From Monosporascus cannonballus (Eukaryota > Ascomycota > Sordariomycetes > Xylariales): 64,000 nt of DNA. The position numbers were made by a program, and so were the translations under genes. The stretch is taken from positions 1-64,000 of the forward strand of contig QJNS01000019.1 in assembly GCA_004154925.1 (NCBI GenBank). Direction: 5' to 3'. Below are positions 37,540-49,277 of the stretch, piece after piece. Numbering within the stretch: position 1 is the stretch's first letter; each line of letters opens with the position of its first letter. The notes beneath the pieces were generated by a model, which saw nothing but the letters and a program-made list of their open reading frames with translations, ran no database searches and had not been told where the DNA came from.

Positions 37540-38883
37540 TCACGTCATCTTCCCGAGCACGAAAGGGTGGCCGGCGCTGAGGCCGCCGTCGACGGCCCAT
37601 GCCTGGCCGTTGACGTAGCTCGCCTCGTCGCTGCCGAGGAACAGGACGGCGCGGGCGACCTCGTCGGCGCAGCCCGCGCGCCGCGCCGGGTTCAGCTGGC
37701 CGATGCGGCGCTCGGTGCCGCGGGCGCGCGCCGCCTCGAACGTCGGCGCCGTCATCCCCGTCTCGATGAGGCCCGGGCACACGGCATTCACGCGCACGCC
37801 CGTCCCCGCCAGCTGGAACGCCGCCGTCTGCGCCACCGAGATCACGGCCGCCTTGGACGCCGAGTACGCCGTCGGCCCCGCGTTCGACCGCAACCCCGCC
37901 ACTGATGCCGTGGCTACAATGCTGCCCCCACCTTCCGGCTTCTCCGGAGACGTCTTCGTCATCGCCGGCGCGGCGTATTTGGCTGCCAGGAAGACGCTGT
38001 TCTCCGTGGGAACGGAAGTCCCGGATATCAGCCCGAAGTCGTTATGGGTGATGTTCGGACATATATACAGAGACGGACGCGATATAGGAAGACAAGGCAG
38101 GTACCATGTGGGTAAATGGGCAGGGAACGCAGGTGCGATGTAGTTAGGTAGGATGTAGTAAATCGGCAGGCAGGAGAGGCATCACCGGAACGGGAAACCC
38201 CAGACAAAGGAACCCGATAACATACCTCGTGACGTTGGTATCGAGGACGCGCAGGAACTCGGCCCGGTCGACGTCGGTGAAGACGGCGAGCTGCCCCGTG
38301 ACGCCCGCGTTGGCGAAGAACACGTCGAGCCGCCCGTACCGCTGCACGGCGTCGTCGACAACCGCCCGCACGGCCGCCTCGTCCGCGGCGTCAAACTTCC
38401 TCACATGGACCTCGACGCCCGGGTACAGTGCCAGCAGCTCCCGCCGGTGCGCCTCCAGGTGCGTCCCGTCGCGGTCGCAGATGTAGACAGCGCCGGCCCC
38501 GTTCTCCGCGAACTGGTGCGCGCTCGCGCGGCCGATGCCGAGGGGCGAGTTTGCGCCTGTTTTCAGTTAGTGGGCTTATGTTCATTAACTGCTGCTGGCG
38601 TTGTTCCTGCTGCCGATATGACAGCAGCAGCTGGCCCAATAGAGCGTATGCCCGGTAGGTGCAATCAAATGAAATAGACGGGGTTCCAGAAGGGATGGGA
38701 GTTGGCCCTCTAGATTGAAATATGCATACCAGTGATGATGACAACCTTGCCCTGGACCCGCGGCCCAGCGGACTTGCCAGCGACTTTCTTGATGGGCGGA
38801 ATCCCGCTATACTCGGCGGGTGTGGTGCTGGGGGATAGCTGCTTCCCCAGCGCCTGGATTCGGTCCCTCGCCTTGTCCGACAT
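37540..38883 (-). CDS. Short-chain dehydrogenase/reductase (NAD(P)-binding)
   Basis: Three exons (38730-38883, 38226-38556, 37540-37996) give 313 aa. This is a classical SDR fold with an N-terminal extension of about 45 residues. The nucleotide-binding turn is [16 protein letters not shown] (split by the first intron after ITG). The second strand carries YICDRD, where the acidic residue suggests NAD preference (inference). Then come FFANAGVTG and the structural Asn in DTNVTSVF. The catalytic Ser is in IVATASVAG, and Tyr/Lys are in [17 protein letters not shown] and the end DGGLSAGHP are typical. Introns are 173 and 229 bp. All catalytic residues are present, so an active oxidoreductase is likely. 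The substrate is not predictable; alcohols, ketones or sugars are all reduced by this family. Confidence 0.93.
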
Positions 38884-40647
38884 ATTTATCTATTATCCTA
38901 TTTAAAAGACCGCGTGTTACATGAGGAACGAAGCAAAGTTGAATAGATCACATCGTCCTGCAATTCTAGTCACGCTAATTGGGATCGCCGTTGACGGCCT
39001 TCGTGACGGCAACTTCCTGTTGTGGGTTGGTATGATAGAGTGCTAGCTTAAGCTAAGTCCGAAACGGGGAGGAGCCGAGGCTCAGCCTCTCAGCAGTAAG
39101 CGGTGTAACCGCTTACGGCGAAAGGGGCTTTGAATTAGGTAAGCGTGAAGGGACTAACATAAACAATATGGGGGACAGGAATAGCAGCTTCATTCACTGC
39201 TATTAAACAACGGTAACAGGCGAATATAATCGGGCCCCTGATCATGGATTGTTGCCTGTAGTAACTTATTAAGGGCCAGACGGCGTATCTCCTTGACTGC
39301 CAGAAGAGCACAGCCGTAATTGGCAACGCATTTTGTGACCTGCGTTCAAGAAAAAGTAGACAAACACTAACAACCAATCGGATCGATCGACAATGGAACT
39401 TGAGCAATGTTGTTCCCCTTCTGTATATGGGTAATACTGTAACCGCTCCAGTTACTGCTGTGCTCTTCTAGCAGTCGGGGAGATAAGGTTCGTATCTACT
39501 GGTATCTATCTGCCTTTAGGGTCCCTGTTATCAATGACTTCCAAAGTTAGAAGCTTCTTCCTAATGATTGCACAAAGGTCATCAAGGTATGTATGTGTTC
39601 CGAAACAAGCCGCGCAGTGAAAACTTAATAACAGGGACCGGCCGGGAAGAGGATAATGACAAGGCTGACGCAACCAACCTCGCAGTCGAAAGCAGGCGGA
39701 CGATACGATCCGCAATGCCGTCCCAAGAATGCTTAACATTATCTGACAGAAGGCAGTTTACGTCGCCAGCCTCCAGAGGATCTCCGTACGTAGCTACCTT
39801 GGCTCCGTCGGTGTCATCGAACTCGACGCTCAAACATGTTTGTTGAGCCACCGTGGCAAATCCGCGGCCCAGGCCGTGGTAGGAATCCCCTGTCCTAAGG
39901 GGTTGATTGCCAAGGTCCACCAGCGGGGGTGTCCGGGGTCTAGGTCGGCAGGAAGATATCTCTCCTCCGCAGCTTGCTCGGATCCGGCTGAGAATAGGCG
40001 GAAGTTATGGACACCGGTATCTGTCTACTTTATCTTTCAATGGCCTCGCGGAAGATTTGATAACCATACCGGAGACCCTGTTGAGAGCAAGTACCTAGCT
40101 CTGCCCGGCGATCCCAATTTTACGGGCTGCACTTGCTATGAGGAGGGAATAATCATCCATATTAGTGCCTGTATATGGGTATATTACACCTTCAGCCATG
40201 CTTTACTAAATTCATTCTGAACTCGGTTTACCTATTCGAAACAAACGGCTGGCTAGTCACTTTATGGACTATCTCGTTCATTTGAATTGGAGTGAAGTGA
40301 GCTGGTGAGAATGGTCACCCCACACGGTTTCCCCGTCTAGCGAATCCTGATTAAAACCGGTTTCCAAAAAGGCAGTGTCAACAGATAAGGTACATAGATA
40401 TAGTGGCCCGTACAACACGCGCGATATAGAATAACTCCGTATATTGGCTACCATCATCGCTGCTTGAACCGCCTATAATGGCAAGAACAATGGCTTGTTC
40501 TAGATCGCACCTGCTTCAATATCTATCCAAGCTGTCTTCGTTTCTCTCAATATCTTGCAACTTCACCATCAACCAGCACAGAAACTGGTGAAGCGACAGC
40601 AGTCCTGCAACCTACACACGAACACATTTCGGCCCTTGACGTACAAG
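38884..40647. other. Intergenic stretch between SDR and CVNH genes
   Basis: Contains a perfect 9-bp-stem hairpin at 39096-39116, with a neighbouring GAGGCTCAGCCTC palindrome and TAGCTTAAGCTA at about 39042-39053. The cluster of palindromes could mark a small mobile element. Otherwise I see no coding sequence; the CVNH gene promoter is at the right end. Confidence 0.5.
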
Positions 40648-41293
40648 ATGATAATCACTACCTTCATCAGTACTCTAGCCCTGGCCTTCAGGTTTGTAAT
40701 GGCTGCAATAGAAGATTCGCAACTGAGCCCTTCCACAACTCTCATAACGCAAACTACATCGGAGGACAACCCCATCGCCACTGCCACTATTGTCGGCAGC
40801 CCGGACCTTTCGGAAATGTCTAACGACCATACCGTATACAAATCTTTTGTTGAAGCTCCTGGACACGGTGCTGCTAAAGGGGGGTTCCGGCTTCAGTGCA
40901 AAAATCTCTACCTTACAAAGTCGACAACGAAACAGGGCGCCTACTACCTTGCTGGAACATACAGCGGCCTCTATAACCAAGTTTTCGCCACTCGATGCTC
41001 ATACCTCGACCTAGACATGTAGGCAGAAGTCATTGAAGTCTTATTAAGCATGGCGGATAGAAAGCGGATAATTAACCACGTGTTCCCACAGGTGCTTTGT
41101 CAATGTTGGCGGTAATATCAAGCCCCGAACGCTTGGAGGGTTCTCAAAGTGCTACGACTGTTCTCACTACGTCCAACAGACAACCGGAACCCACCTACTC
41201 CACTGCTGGTGCGATGCGGGCCACGACGAGGACCACTTGGTCGAGAACAAGTTCAAGATGGATAAGTATCGACTCAGGGAGGAATGGCGATGA
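40648..41293 (+). CDS. Small secreted CVNH-like (cyanovirin-N homology) protein
   Basis: Two exons, 40648-41018 and 41092-41293, join at AT|G (73-bp intron, GTAGGC donor, ATTAAC branch, CAG acceptor) to give 190 aa. A hydrophobic N-terminus (MIITTFISTLALAFRFVMA) looks like a signal peptide. A Ser/Thr-rich stretch follows. From about residue 75 the pattern GGFRLQCKNLYL ... YLAGTYS ... RCSYLDLDMC ... NVGGNIKPRTLGGFSKC resembles the CVNH fold (GxF..SC.N..L ... L.A.C ... SSLDLN.CI.N..G.L). CVNH proteins bind mannose-type or related glycans. The C-terminus is unusually long and Cys/His-rich (KCYDCSHY, LHCWCDAG), which is not part of the core domain. The start is the first ATG before the signal peptide; an upstream TTG-led frame is not a fungal start. 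The CVNH call is by motif, moderate certainty. Confidence 0.75.
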
Positions 41294-41802
41294 CTGCTTC
41301 ACAAGACTAATGCTACTCTCGGGTAGATGAGGTCATCAGCATCAAGAACGGCTTCTTGAGCTGCTTCGGCATTACGAACGTTGAGTGTCATCTCCCTGGC
41401 GACCCTGATGACTCGTAAGTAGACGTCGGAAATTGACTGATTTAGCGACCGCAACTGTAGCAGGAATAAGAGGAGGTACGGCCTGACTTCCTTGTTAGAG
41501 TAAGATTTTAGGTATATTACCTCTATACACCGCTTAAAGTAGATATGTGCCAAGATAGATGAAGTAATAGTTTCCCCCTGTTAACGGAATAATACCTTAT
41601 GCCAACGTTTCGTAACAGTATTATAATCGTTATTTTCACGTAAATTGCATTTATTCACCTTCATTACTTGGCTTAATCTTAGCCCTGAAGTTGTATAAGG
41701 TGATCAAGGGGTGTAGGGGTCTAAGGGGTAGAATGAGTGTACTGGTCTAGTTTTACAATGAGCTAACCTAAACGTCTGGGATTTTAAGGGTTTTTATATA
41801 AA

Positions 41803-41989
41803 TGTGACAGTTAAGCTGATCAGAGGATAAGGTAACATAGAGTGTGGGAAGTGATAATTGTCTGACTAGAATTGAGCTCTAGGGAGCGGTGGCTAGGAAG
41901 CTCTCTATATACTGTGGGCGTGCCGGAATAAGGTTCTTCCGGGGTGCTGGGAGTTTGATGACTAACATAGATACCCCTATTCCACGACA
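41803..41989. repeat. Possible solo LTR
   Basis: 187 bp starting TGTGACAG and ending CCACGACA, so TG...CA ended. It is flanked by ATAAA (41798-41802) and ATAGA (41990-41994), a near-duplication differing by one transition. It contains a TATATA box near 41907. No second copy is present in the window, so the assignment rests on the ends and flanks only. Confidence 0.3.
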
Positions 41990-42796
41990 ATAGACATGCA
42001 TTCTATTCCAGAGCCTCCATGGATACACTTCCAGGCTTACACATTTTGTTCATCGTCCTTAATTCTTCCATTCTCTGACTCCATTTAGCAAGTTCTCCAT
42101 TAAGTTGCTTTCCATCCTTGTTGGATAGAGTCATGCCCTGGTCCTGATGATTTCAATTTGTTTCCCCTCCATTTGTATGGCGTAGTGTATCGTCCTTTAT
42201 GGCAGCCTGAACGCGATCGTCTCCGATAAACGGTCGCGGACTGTACGACTACTAACATAATGAAACCGAAGGTTCATATATAGGGCGAGAACATGGCGTC
42301 GGATGTTATGAGACGCTAACATCACACACAGAAGCATTGCAACTGAAGAAGAGCATATTGTCAGGTTGATCTCTTAAGCGTCCAAACTAAAATAAAAGGG
42401 GAAATCATGCCTCTTTAAATCCATGTAAACACACCTGTCGTTGTGAGATAGCGATACCGAAGGTGGCTATAAGTAGTCCCAACTAGGGGCTGATCTATTT
42501 AACCGAGGACCTAGCTATTGTTCAGGTGCTAAGATTTCTTTTTAACACGGTGCAACTTTCTTAGTAGGAGGCACTTAGGATATTGAGGATGTAGGCTTCT
42601 TGTCGCCCAAGACCCTAAATTCATCGCTATCGCGCGATGGCAATCTGCGCCTTCGTGCCAGGTACTGACCAGTCGTCATCGAGTGTCTCTTTGGAGACCG
42701 GGGTCTTTTTTGATCAACCCATCCCGTCCGCAGTCCCGGTCACCCATAGTGCATGATGCGTAAGGCCTTAGCCTCGAAGAAGTCCATCGTCACTAT

Positions 42797-42939
42797 GTAC
42801 CGTTCCGCAGGACGTTGGCGACCGTCGTAACGAAAGCAAGGTACGGTGGCGTCGAAAGAACTCCTTAATCGCTAGGTAGCGTTCTGCAGGTTTTGCCACC
42901 GTCATTACCGTAATTACGGAAACAAGGCATGGTGTCGTA
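42797..42939. repeat. Degenerate tandem repeat, two units
   Basis: Two related units, about 42797-42855 and 42874-42939, share GTA.CGTTC.GCAGG, then CC.CCGTC.T, then GGAAACAAGGCATGGTG-like sequence. On the minus strand both encode a PCFR-containing peptide. They are probably remnants of a duplicated coding sequence or mobile element. Confidence 0.35.
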
Positions 42940-44578
42940 CATTTTATGAATTGCGATCTCGAGAATGACCAAAAGGTAAACGCTCTCGTCGACGGTCAAG
43001 ACTGTATCGTCAGGTCTTAAATGCCGATATCGGTTTAAGACATCTACCACGGCGCCTATACTCATGCTCAACGCCAGTTCTCGCCCGCTAATCGAACACG
43101 TCACCTTCCCAAGAGCTCATCATCGCTTCCGTTAGTAGGGAGGGCGTCCGCACTCTCTTTCTTCGTTAGTGTCTCGTATTCGGCATGGTAGTTGTTTGTC
43201 CGGTTATGGCAAGATGTAGGGTGTTGGCTAGCCCAGCGACCAGTGGGTAGAAGGTATGGAGGATTTGCTGGGCGGGGAAGTGATTTCCAATTGTATAGGA
43301 ACACTACAGGAGTGAAGGTGCTGGTCGGAAAGTGTAGGGAGTATGACGAGATTCGGACTCGATGTCGAAGGCAAAGTGAGTGTATGGTGGTGACGGCTAC
43401 TACCTGGCGTGCGTCTGTTGAATCGAAATGTGAATAACGTCAGACGATGACAGGAGGTTAAAGGTATGGTGAGTGGAGAAAGTTTAGCGTGCATGCATGC
43501 AGAAGAAAGTCCTGGCAGTGGCCGCACAGTCACGACAGCAGAGACGGCAACGTTGGTGGTGGTCTCAAACGATTAGAGTAGAAAGCGTGAGGGCTCATAG
43601 CTGTTGCAGCATTTGAACAATGGGAAAACTGATGATACACCCAGCGGTAAGTGTGTGTTGTAGAAATAGCAGAAGCAACAGAATCCGTGGCCACCTAGGT
43701 TATTGAAGCCTGGTGGCGCTGCAAAATATGGGGATCTGGAAGTTACTCGACCTAAGACCCGAACTGAAACTTGGAGCCATGTTATATATAAATATCACCA
43801 TACTCCAGACCTTTTGACGCATAACCCTGAAACCCTATGCCAATATCACCAAGAAGGCGTCTCTTGACAGAGTTGATTCATCGTTGCGCCTCGAATTCGC
43901 TTGGGGCTTTTACCGTAAACTCCCGAATACCGTACTATCGGACAGCAATCAACAACAAGAAATAATCTCTTCCTCTGTGAGCCTTTCGGGCGCGTATAAA
44001 TTATAATTGTTGGACCTCATCTACCACTGTCAGGGGCACTGCTATGACTCGTTTGGAGTAGCGAAAGGTGCACACCCACATGGAGCTTATAGTCCCTCCC
44101 AAACTTTTGGTTCAGGAGGCTCTGAAGTTTTCTCCCGTCGATCCAAGATCCAGAAATCACTTGCAGTTCTAAACGGTCGGACTCATGGCTTCTCGATGTC
44201 CCTTGTCCTGGACCATCACTATTAGGAGAGTGAGTGTATGGCCACCTGGGGCTGTAATGGAAGGGGCTGGGCAAGAATCTCGAAAGGATGGATGTCATTT
44301 TGCGTGTATGGTTTTGGCGTACGCGGCCAGTTGATCACGACAAAAGTGGGAAAGTTGGGAGCCAACCCTGGTTATGTAGGGCATCGAGAGTATTATAGAT
44401 GATCTCACGATCGGTGTGGGATCTTCAAAGCTGTCAGGTGCCAAGGTGCGACCCCCTTTCCGAGGCCCAGCGCCCCACCAATGAAGGTCTGGTTTGTGTA
44501 TATATAGGGGGGCTTCGCCCCGAGTAGTTAGAGAGAGGCAGGCGTTAATGGTCATCTATTTGCTACCCATACTACGAA

Positions 44579-45113
44579 CTACCTGCCAGGCTCCTCCTTC
44601 TGCCTTTTACTCTGTACTTCACCATTTTCTCTGACAGAAGCCTCATCGTGATATCTCCGAAAGTCAGTCCAATACCAAGTCCGTCCAGCCACGTCTTTCC
44701 ATTTATCCTCAGCTTTCATAGCTTGCATCTGTAATTACTGCATGTTGTGCATTCCTTTATCCGCGGCAAATAAGGCTGGTAGCAATAAAATGCGAGCTCA
44801 ACCATAATCTATTGGTTTTCTAGGACTTGGTGTGTACACTTACCTGAAACCGGAGCCCAGACAACTCGCGTTGCATACCTACTGTGGAAGGTCTAGAATT
44901 GTAATAAGACCGATCAAAGAGCCGGAGACTGAGCTGGTCGGTTCGCCATTCGTAGGGTAAGTTACCCGATGATATGTTGGCTAAGCCACCCATGCATGCA
45001 TCAGTCCATACAGAAATGCAGATTGTGAGCGGGGTCAGCGATGCGACGGTGATTGTGATCTCAGCATTATTTGCACTTGAGTTCCCGGGGGTGTATGTAT
45101 CGCTAATCGGCAT
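44579..45113 (-). CDS. Small protein of unknown function
   Basis: Two minus-strand exons, 44844-45113 and 44579-44728, join in phase 0 across a 115-bp intron (GTAAGT donor, ATTACAG acceptor) to give 139 aa. The first exon begins MPISDTYTPGNSSANNAEIT and has a moderately hydrophobic stretch (LTPLTICISVW). The second is charged (EDKWKDVAGRTWYWTDFRRY) and ends at a TAG. I recognise no domain and see no signal peptide. The support is the clean donor/acceptor pair and an uninterrupted 50-codon second exon. It is divergently placed to the kinase gene, about 0.44 kb away, and could share a promoter with it. It might also be a fragment of a larger lost gene. Confidence 0.45.
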
Positions 45114-45555
45114 TCCTGTGACATGAGGCTTATTCTTAGGACGCAGTTTAACATTGGCCTATTGGGGCTTCGTTCGTTCGCCTTTCCCAACAATACTCCT
45201 TCTGTAAATTGAGGCTGTGTCCGCTGACGCCTCCAGCGGCGGCTTTAAACGCGGTCGAGTGGAAGCAGATAGGCTTGTATTAATGCCACATGCTTGCTTA
45301 CAATGTCCTAAGAGGATGGCGCAAAACCCTTGCTCTTTCTGCTCCAATGAGACCTGTACCCGCTTTTGTTCACCGAGAGTGTGAATCAAGAGAACCCATC
45401 CGACTGCTTGGATTCAGCCAACTCTCCAGAGCCACAGCATCCGATGATGACGAGGCCGGATCGATTCCTCCATTACACCCGTCATCCCCCCCTTACACAA
45501 GACCTCCGCCCGACATATCTCACTATTGGGCCGTCAGCTGGTCCATATCGTTGCA
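45114..45555. other. Intergenic stretch upstream of the kinase gene
   Basis: May contain an unrecognised 5' exon of the kinase gene, since overlapping frames stay open through 45290-45718. No ATG or donor stands out enough to call it. Confidence 0.4.
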
Positions 45556-47582
45556 ATGCTATGCAGATTGTCAACCTCTGGGGCTTATGGGAGTTGTCAA
45601 TTTTGTGCAGGAACTACTCGTGAAAGGCTTGTCCGAGCTCTCCAGCATGCTTCGAAGAGAGATCTCGATGACTATCGTGGCCGATTCATTCCCAGAGGAG
45701 CCTTGTTCAGTATTCTGAGTCATCAACAAGTTAGAGAGTTCCTAGAGGCAGTTCACAACCATTCAGATGAGGATCATTCCCATTTGGACACAACCGCCAA
45801 TCACATCAGTCCAAAAGAAAACGCGGCTTGCTCTTGCCAGGACGTCTTGTGTACTGGAGGCAGAATAATATTCGCGTCCCTGATATTGACTGGGAACGAT
45901 GACCTGATTAGATCTTTCTATGCGCCAGGAGAGCCGAGGTTCTGTGACAAGGCTCTCCCCTTTCTGGATACACCGTCGAATCCGGGGACCGAAGATCATA
46001 TCCCGAAGGCCTTCAAGGATATGCTACCTATCGAGAAGGAGTGGTTTCATCACGTACAATGGCAAATGAGATCCCCTTACATAAAGCGGTTGAGTCCAGG
46101 AGAAACAGGGTATGAAGAGCCGAGCGCTGAAGTCGCTCTTCCTTGGATGGAATTCCAAAGGAATACCAATCTTAAGGATGGAGAATGGTCCTATGTCGGA
46201 AGGATCCAGATCTATGATGAACATCATGATCTGGTAAGTGTACTCAACTGAAAATCTCCGTGTTCAAATGGCTAGAAGCTTACGGGAAATGCATATAGGG
46301 ACGCAAGGAGCAGACGCGTGATAACTTTGCCTTAAAGATCCTCGAAGAGCGCCGAATCTCGGGTCTAACGGAGAAGAGCTTCACACTCGAAATTGAGGCC
46401 AATCAGAGAGCCCCTAGACATGAGCGAATAGTCCCACTTCTCGCGGCATTTAAACACCGACGAAAGTTTTACTTGGTATTCCCTTGGGCGGATGGCGGCA
46501 ACTGTAAGCACTTTCTGGAGTTATTTCTTCCCCCATCTTCCCTAGTTCGAGGGCACACGTTTCCAAATGTGGATTTTCAAGCGTCGATAGCTCCCACCTA
46601 TTTCACCCAATGGACCAGAATAGGGCATTTACTTACTCCGGATGTTGTAGTGCAAGAGATGTGGGAGAGATATTCTCCATTCAAAGATGCCAATGCGGAA
46701 TCCGCTGCTTGGTATTCGACAGAGTGGCTCTTAAAAGAATGTTGCGGAATTGCTGAAGGCCTTGCAATGACTCATGGGTTGTCCGACGAGTCTTGCCGTA
46801 GCGGCGAAATCGAACCAAGCGTTCAGCTCCATGCAGATATCAAACCGGAAAACATACTTTGCTTTGAGACTAAGCTTGATGGAAGCCACTCATTCACCTT
46901 GAAGCTGGCAGACTTCGGTTTAGCTAAAAAAGTCGAGCCGGATTCCCTTTTGAAAGCAAGGAAGGTGACACACACAAAAACCTATCGGCCGCCTGAACAC
47001 GATCTCGATGAATCCGTTTCGGTGAAATATGATGTCTGGTGCCTTGGATGTTTGTTTCTGGATTTTATCACCTGGGCTATACTCGGGTGGGCAGGGGTGG
47101 AGGCTTTTAGGGAAAGCCGTGAGGGGGAGGGTGATGATCCGGAAATTACTGAGGCAAGGGGTGTGTTTACCGAGGATACCTTCTTTAAGAAGGTCGCGCA
47201 GCACGGCCCTTGGTTTGACTACTCAGGGACCAAGGTCAAGGTTGGCCGAGCGGTTGAGACAGGAGACGGGTCCTTAGGCAAAGTGGTTATGAAACGATAC
47301 TGGCTGCATTTCGAATATTCAAACACCCAGATCCGATGTATTGTTAAAACGAAAGTTAATTCAGTGAGTACATCGAAATTATCGTTGCTTCTATTTGGAT
47401 ACTGACATTAAGAGCAGCATATCAGAAGTTTGCAAGACCATTGTAGATGCGACTCCGCCTTACACAAGTTCCTCTCTTTCATCGAAACTAAGATGCTAGT
47501 TGTCGATGCTGAAAAACGAGTTGATTCGAACGAAGTACGACTATTTCTGCGAGATCTACAAGGCGAGGGCGGGAGCAGGTAA
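45556..47582 (+). CDS. Serine/threonine protein kinase of a fungal-specific type
   Basis: Three exons (45556-46233, 46299-47363, 47418-47582) give 635 aa. Introns are 65 and 54 bp. The first ~225 residues are a regulatory N-terminus with no named domain (RLVRALQHASKRDLDDYRGR ... ALFSILSHQQVREFLE). The kinase domain follows: ATP-binding Lys in DNFALKILEE (K239), catalytic loop QLHADIKPENIL (H404, D406, K408, N411; HAD instead of the usual HRD), DFG as LADFGLAK (D431), and PPE in place of APE (TYRPPEHD). YDVWCLGCLFLDFI is helix F. The third exon completes the C-lobe (KFLSFIETKMLVVDAEKRVD). All catalytic residues are present. A Gly-rich loop is not obvious near YVGRIQIYDEHHDL, where intron 1 falls. 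The start is the first in-frame ATG; an upstream exon is possible. Such kinases with an unnamed N-terminus are numerous in Pezizomycotina; no substrate is implied. Confidence 0.85.
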
Positions 47583-48150
47583 ACCTTTAAAGCAATTGAA
47601 GATAGTGTAAAATCCAGGAAGGCAATGAAGTAAGGGGCATACCCTGATCAAAATAGTCCCGGCAACTTACAGTTATCGGGGCATGTTCTTTCTGGCTATT
47701 TTAGCCTTGTATAGTTTAATGAAACCATATATTCCAAGTGGAACGATGGTAGACTCCCTTTCACTCTAGTAATATAATCAGCTCTAATAAATAATCTATC
47801 ACAGCTATCCGATTCCGGTATATCCAATACTAGATAAAGGGTTAGCTCACTATTATGACCAGGGCCTAAGGGGCTTGCTTAGAAGTACATCGGTTTGGAG
47901 CGCGACAACCCAACCAACGTGATGCAATTTTTTTTTACAAGTTTTAGAACGAATTATCGTCGGAGTTTAGAATAATGGTAGGGTACTCGTAGCTCTGTCG
48001 TACTCCCATATCATCATACCCCCATATATTGGTCTGTATATTGCCTTAGTCTTCGTCCTCTACCTGTTTCCGGTGTTCCTCCTCAAATTTAAGAAATATC
48101 TTCTCTATGGTTTCCTAGTCAAATATAAGTACACGAGCGTCATAATCAGG
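47583..48150. other. Convergent intergenic stretch
   Basis: 3' regions of the kinase gene and the small minus-strand gene. Moderately AT-rich, with a run of nine T near 47929. Nothing coding is supported. Confidence 0.55.
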
Positions 48151-48489
48151 TCACACATAGACACTCACATCGCTCAAATGCTTACCCTTAGGAAGCTGGA
48201 CTTGCAGACCCTCTTTGTTGGTACTCTGGAAGATCAGATGAATTGAGCATCAGCGACTCGTGATACTCTTACCTTTCGGAGACTCACGTACCTTGATCAC
48301 AAATTGATCTTTCTTGAATCCATGCTCCTCGATAAGAATTTTCTGGAGGACCTCTTCGCTCTGGTACCTATGTTTTAAGTTGTGGGTGGGATGAAATTCG
48401 TTACCCTGGGCCATCGCTCCTTTGCCCAATTTGAAGCCAGGTATAAAGTCTACGAATTTGTAGAGGATTATTTTAGTAGCAGAAGGCAT
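48151..48489 (-). CDS. Small protein of unknown function
   Basis: Two exons, 48292-48489 and 48151-48225, join in phase 0 (GTACGT donor, TTCCAG acceptor, 66-bp intron) to give 90 aa, MPSATKIILYKFVDFIPGFK to the end LSDVSVYV. Both exons read cleanly and the second stops exactly at a TGA. I recognise no family. The sequence is charged, soluble-looking, with no signal peptide or membrane segment. An upstream in-frame extension to 48600 exists, but the MPSATK start sits in better context. A further open minus-strand stretch at 48642-48830 (DEWCILLQVSLEAYLVAYLS) might be another exon of a longer gene; I could not connect it. Confidence 0.5.
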
Positions 48490-49277
48490 TAGTGGGATGT
48501 TGAAGCGTTGCAAACAGAGAAGAGGAGATTCGTACGGAAGAAAAGAAATGTATATAAGGGCACAGAATCTGCTTTCGCTCCTAGGCTGGTATATGTTCAC
48601 CTTAACAGAGCCTCGTTTTTACACTTGAGATCAGCTAGGTATCACAGCATGCCATGAGAACTCGGCTTTGTAGACAGAATAGTGAGTAATTCTTCGGTGT
48701 ACCTGCTTATCATCGAGCCTTGACTCACATCAGCGTCCCCTCCCATCATATTTAACAGAACTTGGGCACTCAGGTAAGCCACAAGGTAGGCTTCGAGGGA
48801 GACTTGCAGCAGTATGCACCATTCGTCCACGTTATAGTCACCGTCCCACCGTCTCCAATTTTATGGTAGTATGCGCAAGCTTACTTAGGCGTACATCGGC
48901 ATGCAATTGGCTATCTTCTGCAGAACAGCGCCTGCACCATGATATTAACATAGCCCCTCTGGCGTTGGATTTGAAAACGTGTTGTGCTTTGAGTGGTGAT
49001 TTTAAATTCATTCACCGAAAAGTGCACATTTTCGGGACATGTAATACCCTGCCGTGCATCTAGGAAGTACCATGCTTCACTACCGTTCTGGCCCATTACA
49101 TATATCGACAACAGGCATTACCCCTAGATGGTTGAGAATAAAGGGGGATTACTATGCCGAGCACGCTATCTCCCTCGCTATGGAGTGGTTAATTCAGAGA
49201 AAGGAGCTAACGACAAAAGACCTTAGCTTTTTCCGATTCCATCCAGGCCATGTGTGCATGATTCAAACGCTCAGGAT
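48490..49277. other. Stretch between the small unknown gene and the CorA-like gene
   Basis: Contains an uncalled minus-strand open stretch at 48642-48830 and the probable promoter or unresolved 5' exon of the CorA-like gene. No domain is recognisable. Confidence 0.4.

Larger units (their letters stand above)
41294..44578. other. Long intergenic stretch with transposon-like debris
   Basis: No supported gene. It holds a possible solo LTR (41803-41989) and degenerate tandem repeats (42797-42939). A minus-strand frame at 44017-44298 contains SWIDGRKLQSLLNQKFGRDY, but it has no clear splice partner and I do not call it. Confidence 0.5.

Noticed and set aside
37522..38143. Two plus-strand ORFs of 127 and 146 codons over the SDR gene
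   Set aside because: Arg/Ala-rich shadows of a GC-rich conserved gene on the other strand.
44017..44298. 93-codon minus-strand ORF as a gene
   Set aside because: No convincing splice partner, no domain, equal-quality antisense frame; only mentioned as a hint.
48642..48830. 62-codon minus-strand ORF as an exon of a larger gene
   Set aside because: Plausible composition but I could not join it to the 48151-48489 gene in phase.
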